Positions 10,445 to 20,057 of a stretch of 36,212 bases of DNA are shown in pieces; positions within the stretch are counted from its first letter, which is position 1, and every line of letters begins with the position of its first letter. The DNA lies in the NCBI GenBank assembly GCA_003427395.1, contig BFEA01000015.1, positions 6,240,634 through 6,276,845 of the forward strand, given 5' to 3'. Source of the stretch: Chara braunii (taxonomy: Eukaryota; Streptophyta; Charophyceae; Charales; Characeae). The notes beneath the pieces were generated by a model, which had not been told where the DNA came from, searched no databases, and worked only from the letters and a program-made list of their open reading frames with translations. The position numbers and the translations under genes are program-made.

Positions 10445-11600
10445 ACACCCTGTTGTACACCATAAAGGTGGAGACCAAAACAAGAACAGACCTCTCAATA
10501 CAAAGTACAAGATAGTATTGCGGAAGACTTAGATACCAATGATCTGAATGATCGTTTTTCAGCGCAGCCCCTACATCATCATCGTCATATGGTGTGAAGG
10601 GACCTGGCGTTAGTACAGGGAGAATGCGCCAGTCCCTGCCATACTCAGGCTAAGAGGAGGGGAAGATGGGAATGTCGTCAGCCCCAAGTCTTTGGTACCA
10701 GTCTCAAATAATCCCCCGTCCAGCGTCCCAATCCAATGTCAAGTCTGAATCCAAATATCATCAAGTTCCAAAGTCACACATCTTTTTATCTCTCCTTCAC
10801 ACCTCTCTCTCTCTTTCCTTCTCACACACTCACATATTCGAACACACAAACACACACGTTCGTATAGTAGTGAATATATATATATATTTACATATTTATC
10901 GTATCATCAGAACTGCCTGGTAAACCGTAGGCTGAGAGGGAGAAGAGGACAACAAACGAGGGGCTATGTCAAACTATTTCGTCGGAGTTTTAGCTGTAGG
11001 AGGTTTGATTGTTGCTTATATTGGTGAGGCGACGTCGTAAGGGAAGATCCGATTGATTCTGCTCATCCTTTTGATGTATGTTAGTGTGCACCCAGCCGTA
11101 TTACCCAGCTAATTGATCGGGTCTTCTCCCTCTTTTCTCCCTCTCTTTATCCTCTCTCCTTCTCCCTCTCACATTCATCCATACGTACACACATACGTAT
11201 AGTAGCGATTGTCTCGATGTTGCAAAAGGAAAATTCAATCGATTTCGATCATCGTGTGAAGTCGGTTGCTACCGAGTATGCTGATCAATGATCTAAGTAT
11301 CCCTTTCTCTTTTTTCTTTATTTCTCTCACATCTTTCTCTCTCGTCTCTTTCTCTTTTCTTCCACATCTTTTACTCTNATCTCTTTTCTCTNTCTCTTAC
11401 ATACNCACACGCATATGGTAGTGAATATTTCTACNTTGTCGCGGGAGACTTAATNGATCTNCCCATCATTTTCGATGGAAGCTATGCGAGNCCAACCGTG
11501 GCCTTGGAGANTTANGTNTCGCCGTACTCTCTCTTTCTCTCTCTCTCACTTTGATCTTTCTCTCTCTCACTTNGATCTCTCTCTCTCTCCCATACACACA
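10340..11600. other. CT-rich, low-complexity part of U3, no gene
   Basis: This stretch alternates unique sequence with CTCTCT/TTCTC tracts and short CACACA or ATATAT runs. Another donor-like site (GCAGCAG|GTACGTAG, GT at 10351) opens it. Several N bases fall between 11378 and 11573. It has no counterpart in the window, because the right LTR is interrupted at 34403. Confidence 0.5.
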
Positions 11601-11616
11601 CACATACACTTCCTCT

Positions 11617-11740
11617 ATAGGATGAGCAAAATCGTTATGAATCTTCTGCTGAAACGAGGAAATATACAGTGCCACCTTTTTGATTTGCCCGTTCTATTGA
11701 TCCAAGGATCGCGCGTCGAGTCCGTGGGGCTGAAGACGTA
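11617..11740. repeat. 125-bp inverted-repeat module, copy 2
   Basis: It contains ATAGGATGAGCAAAATCG and a downstream TTTTTGATTTGCCC block, and ends near GGGGCTGAAGACG. It is flanked by (CT)n on the left and (CA)n on the right. Confidence 0.6.
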
Positions 11741-11776
11741 GCTCACACACACACACACACACATACACACACCATN

Positions 11777-11900
11777 GATAGGATGAGCAAAATCGGAATG
11801 AATCTTCTGCTGAAACGGGGAAATGTACATTGTCAACTTTTGATTTGCTCATTTTTACGATCCAAGTGGCGTGCGGCGAGGTGCGGGTCTGAAGACTTAA
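11777..11900. repeat. 125-bp inverted-repeat module, copy 3
   Basis: It contains GATAGGATGAGCAAAATCGG and the partner block TTTTGATTTGCTCAT, which gives the best inverted repeat of the family. It ends GGTCTGAAGACTTAACTC and is followed by (CA)n. Confidence 0.6.
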
Positions 11901-12133
11901 CTCTTCTCACATACACACACACATACACACACATACACACGTAGTGTTCATGTATAGCTCCACGATCTGGTGGTAGATTCATCCTATCGATGTTAGTGGT
12001 GCGAGGCGATCCGTAGGTCGTAGGCTTAGCTGATTTCCTCTCTCGTTGATGGAAGTGATCGACAGCCGAAGTGAGATCGTCGCTCACTCGCGCATACTCG
12101 TGTATTTCTATACTAGCGTATACATATATGTAA

Positions 12134-12134
12134 C

Positions 12135-12166
<32 letters not shown>

Positions 12167-12264
12167 CGGTAGTAGTAGTAGTAGCGGTAGTAGTAGTAGT
12201 AGTATTAATAGTAGTAGTAGTAGTAGTAATAGTAGTAGTAGTAGTAGTAATAGTAGTAGTAATA
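12134..12264. repeat. (TAG)n microsatellite
   Basis: About 43 TAG/AGT units with a few CGG or TAA interruptions. Confidence 0.95.
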
Positions 12265-12299
12265 CCCAACGTTGTAAGGCTTACCTGTCTTCCCTTTAC

Positions 12300-12965
12300 T
12301 TCTCTTCTTCGTCGTTGCCGTAATCGTCGTTGTCGTTGTCAACGCCACTATAGATGGTCTGCCGCTCCACAGGTAAGTGCTCCGACACTTTGCTCCCTTC
12401 CTTCTTCACTCCTCTCCTCCTTCTCCTCCTCCTTCTTTCTTCTTCCTTCTTTCTCCTTCCTCTCCTTCTCGCTCCTCCCTTCTCGCAGCCGTACTCAAGC
12501 TTCGCGCTATCCTCCCGGCTGTCGCGCCTATACTGTCGATCGCATAGGTAAGTCCTGTGCGTCTGGTCGTACCTTCCTTCTTCGCTCATCAACTCTTACC
12601 TACTAGCCTGCTCCTCCCTCTTTTCTCGCCTCACTCCCCGCTTTTTTTTTTTCTTCTTCTTCTTTTCTCATCTCCTCTCTTCTGCGTACTTCCTTCCCAC
12701 TTCGCGGCACTAACTCTGTCGAGTTTCTACGACGGTGAGTCGAGATGCTCTGGTAGGACTACCGAGATCTCGACTGTGACTGGCCTATCAGCCTTGGCTT
12801 CGAATGAATCCATCCTCAATAGCAGGCCGGATTCGTTCGAGCACAGTCCTGAGTCTAGTTTATAAAAAACGGAAAGAAAAAAAAAGAAAAAAAGAATAAA
12901 AAAAAATAAAGGAAAGCAAAAAAAATAAAAAGAAAGAAAAAGAAAACTAAATCTAACTTCCAACT
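12300..12965. other. Pyrimidine-rich block then purine-rich block, no gene
   Basis: Positions 12400-12490 and 12600-12680 are nearly pure pyrimidine. Two good donor-like sites occur: CCACAG|GTAAGT (GT at 12373) and GCATAG|GTAAGT (GT at 12548). Positions 12865-12950 are nearly pure purine (GAAAGAAAAA type). Apparent ORFs are low-complexity. Confidence 0.5.
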
Positions 12966-12969
12966 TCCC

Positions 12970-13045
12970 TGTTGGGACAACTGTGGTCTAGTCATAACTA
13001 ACCTTCTTTACACAGAGGTCACGGGTTCGAATCCCGTCTGTCTGA
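12970..13045 (+). repeat. tRNA-like (SINE-like) fragment with B box
   Basis: ACGGGTTCGAATCCCGT at about 13021 is a perfect T-arm with the Pol III B box GGTTCGAATCC. TGGTCTAGTCATAAC about 40 nt upstream is a poor A-box match. The acceptor stem does not pair, so this is not a functional tRNA gene. It may be a tRNA-derived SINE relic. Confidence 0.4.
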
Positions 13046-13085
13046 GAGCGGGTGAAAAAAGCAGGCCCTGCCCCTCGCTGCTAGC

Positions 13086-13174
13086 AAAAGAAGCTAGCCC
13101 GGAGGCAGGTCAGATTCGATCTGTAACTCCTTTGCTAATCAATTTGTGCCCGTACCTACTAGGCTAGCTTCTAG
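13086..13174 (+). repeat. Repeat shared, inverted, with 35010-35097
   Basis: AAGAAGCTAGCCCGG...TTCGATC...ACCTACTAGGCTAG matches the reverse complement of 35010-35097 block by block. Both copies sit in hairpin-dense sequence, which suggests that 13-14.6 kb and 34.4-36.2 kb carry related repeats in opposite orientation. Confidence 0.5.
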
Positions 13175-13259
13175 TTCGGTTTTACTAAGAGCTAATCTGC
13201 CCTAAGTAGAGTACAGGGTCAGTTCGATCAGTACTTAAGGCCTGCAGCTTTCCATAGGA

Positions 13260-14610
13260 AAAACTCAGGCCACCGTTTGGCCACTACGGCCTGCTACAAC
13301 AGGCTTGGCCCCTCTTGCCTAGTCGTCCCGGCCACATGGCCGGGGTTTTACTAATTCTTACCTATATTCTATTCCGCGGGGAGTGGTTTCCCGCCCCGCT
13401 TTTTCCGATATGCTCGAAGTCTGCGGACTTGAGTCGAAACAGTCGTACTTCCTCAGTCGTCAACCGACTGAGAAAAATCGTTGCTGCGTCTGCGCGACTC
13501 TTTTCCGTTTTGACTAACCTTCCGACCTTGTGGTCGGAGGCTTTATTTACTAATCATTTTGCAGCCTCTGCGCGTGCCGAAATGGGGCGCACGGTCATTT
13601 CACTTACAAACCTCTGTCGTCTTTGCATGCTCTGCGAGCATTCGAAATTTTCGACCCCTGACTCTTGTCCGCGTGTGCCGTGTTTTGGCCTTTGCGGTTT
13701 CTAACTTTCATGACCATAATGGTCGAGGGGTTTACCCTAGTTTCTGTTTTTAGCCGTCTCTGTTCTAACAGTTGGTGTCGGCATTGCGTCGACTGCAAAA
13801 TCATGAGCCGATACCCTTGTAAGGGTATTAGCTCCGACTGTGTTCCCAGACCCCATTAAGCGACGTCCCCGTCGCTGGGGAATCTATATGCAAACAAAGG
13901 CCTTTTGACACGACAGGTTGTCAAAATCCGATTTCCTGGATGAAGTTGTGGTTTGAAGTCTCTCACTATCTCCCTTGGTGCGTTCATACTGCCAGGATTT
14001 CAACCCGGGTCTCCCACATATTAACAATTGCAATACCAAAAAGAATTATTACTCCGTACGACTCAAAGTGGGGATACTGGATCTGTACTACACTTACAGA
14101 GGTCACCAAGGAAGATAATGATAACCTCCCTCCTCAACTTTAGACTTTATAGTCAGGATCTCGTTGGGTGTCCTCTGAGTTAGGGATCATGTCTGAACCC
14201 AATCATTTGGACGCGGATTTCAACGTAAGTCATCTTACCGTCCCACTCGAAGTCTAATGCAAAGGGATCGGCGACCTCGGTCTCAACCCACCATAGTCGA
14301 TTGATCAGGCCGGATCTGCGGCCCACCGTGTTGTTATTCTAACGGTGGTACCTGTATAGGTTACGCAATACAGGTTAAAATCCTCCTATCATAATATCTA
14401 AACTTGACTCTTGATCCCGCTGATATTTACCAAAACCGATTCCCTCATTAGGGAGGGCTTCCCCTCAGGTTTCAAGTTATAGGCCGTAATCGGAAGGCCC
14501 GCTGCTTGGTTATACTTGGTCAGCAGCCCACGCTGGGAGTTACGTCCCAACGATGCTAATTTTCCACCATAGGCTTGGTAACTCTTAGTCCCTCAGACTG
14601 ACCACCTGAA
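13260..14610. repeat. Hairpin-dense stretch in U3
   Basis: Many short perfect inverted repeats with 2-10 nt loops follow each other. They include CCCGGCCA/TGGCCGGG (13327-13344), CTCAGTCG/CGACTGAG (13452-13472), TCCGACC/GGTCGGA (13521-13538), ATACCCTT/AAGGGTAT (13811-13828), TTTTGACA/TGTCAAAA (13903-13926), CCACCGT/ACGGTGG (14323-14348) and ACCTGTAT/ATACAGGT (14350-14375). Stem sequences differ from one another, so this is not a simple tandem repeat. No ORF is credible here. Confidence 0.6.
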
Positions 14611-14987
14611 GTGGATGATCGATGATCTTTTCAAATATATATATAAATCAATTTGTCCAAAAAATTTCCGCTCGTCAGCCATCTTTCAAATGGGCGATCG
14701 TTCCCATTATTCGAAAGAAAATAATGTCATTGATAAGAATGATGTAAACATGATTATATCCGTTTCTGAACGAGGGGCACCGTCAGAGCCACGTAGGGGT
14801 CGTGTCTCCCAGGCCTCGATCACAGGCTAGGTAGACACACGTCTCGGGGATCTTTTAACCAAGAGGAAAGTCAACCAAAATATTCATAAAAAGTAAGAAA
14901 AAAAAAAAAGAAAAACATTTGTTTGACTCCTTGTCTTGCAGGGATTTTCGGATGCATCAAAACAAAATTCTTGACTTTCTCACAACA

Positions 14988-14997
14988 TCCCCTTTCT
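14988..14997 (-). promoter_or_regulatory. Polypurine tract (PPT)
   Basis: The minus strand reads AGAAAGGGGA, immediately followed by TGTTGTGAG, the proposed 5' end of the LTR. A purine run ending in GGGGA directly next to TG is the expected plus-strand primer of an LTR element. Its position between ORF3 and the LTR fits. Confidence 0.6.
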
Positions 14998-15514
14998 GGG
15001 GTCTTTTTCCGAAAATAGTTACATAAGACAAAACATGAAGAGATTGACTTTTACAACAAGGCATTCTCAAGATGTATAAATCAATATGTATATATATATA
15101 TATATCACTCATCATTTCTTGAATACTTAGGTGTTTTTCTGAGCACCCTAGTTCAAAATATTTGATGACACAGGTTGTATTCAAAATTCAACATGCATGA
15201 TCAAATACTGGACAAAACGCAAGTATGAAAGTGAAAATGTAATTCCGGCAGTATATTCCATAGACCAATAAAGAAAAAATCCTAGGTATAAATTACAAAA
15301 CCACCGGTTTCACTTTCTAAAATACAGAATGTCGATCCAACAAGTTTTCTCCTAATGCTAATAGTCAAGAAACAAACAGAGTATCTAACCTATATCTACA
15401 CACCTCACCTAGAATCGTACTTGAGTAAGTAGCCAACTCACTTTAACCGTTCCTCTTATTATAATGTCAAAAAGATATAAGATCTCAATCCTCAAAGACT
15501 GGTAATGTCTTACT
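14998..15514 (-). other. 3' non-coding region between ORF3 and PPT
   Basis: About 0.5 kb of AT-rich sequence with a short (TA)n at 15091-15105. No ORF, repeat or RNA gene is seen. Confidence 0.5.
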
Positions 15515-17590
15515 CTAAATTCCTAAAGTAAGCCCCAACTGCTCGTACAACTGTACTCTGAATCCCTTCTTACCCTTCTTGATCAGGTTACCTTCTCTGT
15601 CAATAAGTCTGCCACTCCCATCAAGACTCACCAAACCTTTGTCCTTGTCTTCCTGAAAACCAGGACATTCTTCCCTTCTGTGGGCACCTTTCATGCAATA
15701 CCAACATACTCACTTCTCTTCTCCCCTTGTTCTTTTTGTTGCTCACTGAGGGTCAAAAGAAGTTTCCCAAATTTCTCCATCTCTCCCTCCTTAAGCCAAT
15801 ACCTTCAGATATGATCTCTTTTGTCATTTTCCATCATTTGACTTGAACAAAGTAAGAGCTTTGTCCTCTTCCTGCACTTCCTTTCCATCTTTCAATCCTT
15901 CTTCCCTTCCCGTCAATTCTCCTTCTTTTCCTTCAAGTCCCTGGATGTTTTCTGTCTCCTTCTTTTCCTAGATACTCACCTTGAAGTCTTTCATGACTTC
16001 TTCCATCTTCTTCCATCTTGTCTTCCACTTTTCACTCTCTTTCTTCCTCTCTTTCCTTTCAAACTCAATTGCCTTATTTTGCTCACTGACTTTTACTTTC
16101 AGCCCTTCCACTTCCTTCTCCAGCTTCTCCCTTTCTGTTTCCATTTCCTAACTTTTAGTATCATGAGCGATTTTTAGGGATTCCACCTTTAACTCCAGCT
16201 TCTTCTGCTCAATTTTTCCCTTCTCTACTTCGCCCTTCAAATTCTCCACTTCCTTCCCCAACTCAGTCAGTTGTGAATCCCTCTTTTCTTATCTCGCCCT
16301 TAGCCTCAGAATCTCTTTCAGGATTTCAGGGATTTGGCTGACTACTCCCTGCGTGAGCAGCTCCTCTTTTTCCTTTACCCTGTCATGAAGTTTTTGTATT
16401 GAGGATTTCAAATCCTTTTCCATTTCTTCCCTCCTCATTCCTTCTTCCACTTTCCCCAACTTTTCGACCACATCAACTTCCTCTTCAAGAAGCCATTCAC
16501 AATCCTCTTTGTTCATCTTATTGAGCTTAATTAGCCTGTCCACATCTGAGGCCAGTTTGGAGCTGGCCACAACCTCAAACAAAACTATATCTTCCATCCT
16601 CACTTTCCAGGGAGCGTTCATGGGCGGCTCATTTTTCCTTAGGTCAATCACGGCTTGGTTCCTCCACCCCCTGTTCTCGTCCTCCTTTCTCTGCCTTTCT
16701 TCCTCAGTTAACCTCCTCATCCCACGGTCTTTAAGAGGCTACATGGAGGATGTTACTTCTGCTCTCACTGATGGTCCAACCTCCTCCATCTTTCCCTTTC
16801 TCTTCTCCTTTTTCTTTTCTTCTCCTTCCTCTTCTTTTTCTTCGGGAGATTTGTCCCGTCCTTCTTCCTTCCTGGCTATCCCCCTTTCCTTCTCTTGCAC
16901 CTCAGGTCTCTCTATATTACGGACAATTTTTCCCTCTCCCTGTCGAGGGCGTGCCTCATTCTCATTTTTCCGTTGTGCCTTTTTCAACCCTTCTTTCCTT
17001 CTTCCTATCCACAACCCTTGCTCCTGAAACAACTGCCTATTCTTCTGGCTCTGTATGCTCTGAGGATAAACCTTTCTCATCTTAACAAGAAAGTCACCCC
17101 AGGTATCTGACTTTTCTCTGATCTTTCTGACAGTCTCGCGTTCCCTGGGTGTTACACTGATCGCGGCCTGCTCCAATTTTTCCTCATCATCACATCCGTT
17201 CCTTTCTGCGCAGAGACCGATGCTATCCTCGAAATCCTCCAAATTTGTTCCGTTGAAAGTGATGTTATCTTCTATTTCATCTCTTCTCAAATCTGCAAAC
17301 TTGGCCCACATAGCTACTTTGAAGCTCTGCTATCCAAAAACTCTCATGGTCATTTCCTCCATCGCCTTCCTGCATTCTCCCAATCCAGTCACATTTTTCA
17401 TCATGGTGGGCACATCCCACTCTCTGATGAAAGCGTGATTTTCATATTCCCTCAAAAACTGCCTCAGGTTATCCCCTTTCTTGTAAACCGACATTCCCGC
17501 AGAGTTTCTTGTTACCACTGGATGCCTCAATCGTTCTTCCTCTCCAGGAATAGACCTGGTAAGACCCACCATCCCTCCCTTCTGCGACAT
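15515..17590 (-). pseudogene. ORF3: second Gag-like protein with CCHC zinc knuckle
   Basis: One minus-strand frame runs from the ATG at 17590 to a TAG at 15515 (691 codons). It has nine in-frame stops (17330, 16739, 16289, 16148, 15968, 15824, 15791, 15743 and 15710) and no frameshift. The N-terminal third has two capsid-like stretches (KKGDNLRQFLREYENHAF, then FNGTNLEDFEDSIGLCAE), of the G-x-n-l-x-x-F type seen in Ty3/gypsy Gag. The middle is highly charged Lys/Glu coiled coil. The end has a canonical CX2CX4HX4C zinc knuckle, CWYCMKGAHRREEC (15665-15706), followed by a basic tail. It lies downstream of integrase, where env-like genes usually sit, but nothing resembles an envelope: no signal peptide and no membrane segment. 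A consensus intron separates it from pol. Its role is inferred as RNA-binding or structural. Confidence 0.7.
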
Positions 17591-17615
17591 GACAACTGCT
17601 CCCTTAAGGTCAAAC

Positions 17616-17765
17616 CTGCACACATAAGAAAAGAGATTTGGAGGGACAGGTAGGACGATGAGTCAGCCGATGGTTAACAATATAATATTTTGCAAGGAAA
17701 ATTTTTTTTTTTTTTTTTACCAAAAAAAGGACTTCACAAGATAACAATTTTTTGAATCAACTCAC
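17616..17765 (-). other. Candidate 150-nt intron between integrase and ORF3
   Basis: The minus strand has the donor GGAG|GTGAGT (GT at 17765), a branch-like GGCTGACTCATC, a pyrimidine-rich stretch and the acceptor TTATGTGTGCAG (ends 17616). The ORF3 ATG follows 25 nt later. Splicing could join the end of pol to ORF3 or allow its separate expression. It includes a T19-20 run (17702-17720 on the plus strand). Confidence 0.5.
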
Positions 17766-17788
17766 CTCCGGTCTTAACTTGAATTTCT

Positions 17789-19217
17789 TCAGCCTGGACC
17801 AGAGATCCAGTCATTCCTTGGTGTCCCATCCATTTCTTCCAGCTCGTAGGCTCCATAATTTCCCCGACGCCTGACCTTGTAGGGTCCCAGCCACCTCTCG
17901 TCTAACTTTCTTGACCATTGTTTTTCCAGAGACGAGTCGTAAAGTAGCATTACATCTCCAATTTCCACTGGCTTTTCTCTTACACGTGAGAGTTTATCCC
18001 ATTTCTCCTTGTCCTTCCCTCGGCTGTCTGCCACTCTGTCTGCCGCTTCTTGGATTCTATCTTCCGTGATGCTGACTTGCCTTGCTCGGATATCCAGTAA
18101 TTTCTCTAGGGATAGGTCATTTTCCAGATCTTGTTTTTGCCAAGTCTTTAGAAAACTCTCTATTGGAAAGGTGGCATGTTTTCCATACCACAAAGTCGCA
18201 GGAGCATATCCTGTGGTCCTCTTGACCGTGATGTTTTCCACAAAAAACACCGTCCGTAGGAACTTAGGTCATAAGTTAGGCTTCCCAGCAATCCACTTAG
18301 CCAGTAGATTAGTGATGGTGCTATGCCCTCTCTCTACTGGTGCATTCGCCTGAGGGTGTGCCCTGGTCGTGTATCCGACAATGACCACGAGATCGTCCAA
18401 AATTTCTTTTACCTTCCCGCATGTAAACTCAGATCCTCTATCCATTGTGAATTCCACCACGAAAGGGTATCAGAGGTAATATTCTTTGATACAATCAGCC
18501 AAAACTGCGCCAGTCTTGGTTTCGAATGACTTTCCCATCAACAAACCCCGTAAGATTATCCCTAGCATCAAAGATATAGTTATATCCCCCAATCCCTTGC
18601 GGCACTGCCAAAAGATCCACGTGGATCACTGCCCCTATATCTTTAATGTACCTTGGATGTAAAGGTTCCTTGTTCCTGATTGGTGATCTTATTTAGCATG
18701 GTACATAAGATTCGCAGTAAGTCCGGATAATCCCATACATTCCTTCCCAGAAGTACAACTCAAATATCTTCTTGACTGTGGCGGCGAAGTCTCTGTGACC
18801 ACCTACTGGCCCATCATGGAGAGCTGCTATGACGTCAATCTGACGATTTCTTCCACAAATGACCCTCCTAGGAGGCCCACGCTTATCTCTGATAAAAAGG
18901 TGTCCTCCTCGTACTATATAGTGATCTCTCATGTGGAGGGTCTTTTTACTAACCTTTCTTTCACGCTTGTCCCTTGAGAGAAGAAGTCTCATCTCCAAGT
19001 GGAACCCGTCATACTCCTCTTCTCGAAAAATTTTCGAGATTTCACCTTGCTCAAACTCTTCTCCCTCCAATTCCTCACTGAACTCGTGGTCATCTCCCAG
19101 TACTATCTCATCTGGCTTTATCACTTCCTCGCCATCCTCTCCCTGGACCTGTAGGAGAGAGTTAAAAAGGTAATGTACTCTCCCCATTGTCAGCAAGTGC
19201 TGATCAACTTGTCTTAC
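17789..19217 (-). pseudogene. Integrase region of pol (broken)
   Basis: Integrase inserts the cDNA into host DNA. The N-terminal zinc domain (LHDGPVGGHRDFAA...YCESYVPC) keeps both His, but the expected CxxC has become CESY, so one ligand is lost. The catalytic core is complete for its acidic triad: D in HVDLLAV (18615-18617), D in TMDRGSEF (18440-18442) and E in NAPVERGH (18332-18334), with exactly 35 residues between the last two (DD35E). The C-terminal domain has VEIGDVMLLYD and ERWLGPYKV, typical of gypsy integrases. I see no chromodomain. Stops occur at 18693, 18495, 18470 and 18269, and a frameshift lies near 18500. It continues in frame from RNase H across the TGA at 19218. Confidence 0.9.
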
Positions 19218-20057
19218 TCAAGCCTCAATTGTTACCGGATCGTCTGTCAAACGGTAAGTCTCTGCTAAGGCTAGTTCAACCATCCATTCTCCGTTCCTTT
19301 CTCCCCATGAGTCCTCTTCAACGAAAGGTTTCAACACTAACTCTTCGATTTTCACGAAGGTTGCTGGCGCAAACCACATGGGTTCCCCTCTCCTGGTCTC
19401 CTTATCGTTAATACTTAGCTCCCATGAGTTCACATGGAGCTGCATATCGTCTTCGTCCAAAAATCCATCTATCGGTGGTGCTTCTTCTTTGGATTCTCCA
19501 GACTTCTCCCATTCTATCCTGCTCAAACCATCGGCCCTGTTCTTATTTCCTGGGATACGTTCCAGCTGAAAGTCGAACATCCAGATGTACGTGAGCCATT
19601 TTGTGATCGTGGGATCCGTAGGCGTGAAGTTCTTGAGAGAATACATAAGCGTTGTTGGATCTATCCTTAAAATAAACCTCCTTCCGTAGAGGTAATACCT
19701 GAAGATGCGCAAGCAGTGCAACACTGCCAAGGTCTCTCTTTTGAATTGAGAGTAATTCCTTTCCGTAGTGTTGAGGGTTCGACTCTCAAATCGCAATGGT
19801 CTTTCCTTTCCTCCAGAATCAGCCTGTATCAGAACTCCTCCCAGGGCTGTTGGTCCAGCGTCGGTTTCTACGATGAAGGGTCGTTCAATAATGGCATCAT
19901 AGTCTGGAACACCCATTAGAAGACCCCCTTCCTCAAATTCCTTCTTGAAGTCCTTTACCACCTGTTCCTGCTTCTCTCCCCCTTCCCATTCTTGATTTTT
20001 TCTTACCAACTTCCTCACATGTTCTGTCTTAGCGGCAAACCTTTCAATGAACACTCT
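19218..20057 (-). pseudogene. RNase H region of pol
   Basis: RNase H removes the RNA strand during reverse transcription. The domain begins after the RT thumb-like VFIERFAAK. The core motifs are the first Asp in VETDAGPTALGGVLIQ, the Glu in FKRETLAVLHCL and the third Asp in RRFILRIDPTTL. It ends with the common NKNRADGLSRIEW. No stop falls inside about 279 codons. It is in frame with RT across a single TAG (20058-20060) in a context where Trp is usual, and with integrase across a TGA at 19218. This is the best-preserved domain of the element apart from RT. Confidence 0.92.

Larger units (their letters stand above)
2601..14987 (-). repeat. Left (3') LTR of the giant Ty3/gypsy-like element, about 12.4 kb
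   Basis: On the plus strand the LTR begins TGTCGCG at 2601 and ends CACAACA at 14987. Read on the element's strand, that is TGTTGTG...CGCGACA, a good terminal inverted repeat (TGTYGYG). A polypurine tract abuts its inner end. Positions 2601 to about 10333 align with 27695 to 34402 in the same orientation; beyond that the right copy is interrupted. A TATA box at 3091 and an AATAAA at 2665 place the R/U5 region in the last 0.5 kb, leaving a U3 of about 11.9 kb. The inner boundary rests on PPT logic and TIR match only, because the second copy of that end is not in the window. Nested repeats may inflate the length. The five bases before 2601 are accgt; the matching target duplication would lie outside the window. 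Confidence 0.65.

Noticed and set aside
12046-12606. Val-rich plus-strand ORF of 186 codons
   Set aside because: It is a translation of the (TAG)n tract and pyrimidine-rich sequence, with no protein-like composition.
13018-13045. Functional tRNA gene
   Set aside because: Only the T-arm is good; acceptor and anticodon stems do not form.
15515-17590. ORF3 as an envelope protein
   Set aside because: It has no signal peptide, no transmembrane segment and no glycoprotein-like cysteines, but has a nucleocapsid zinc knuckle.
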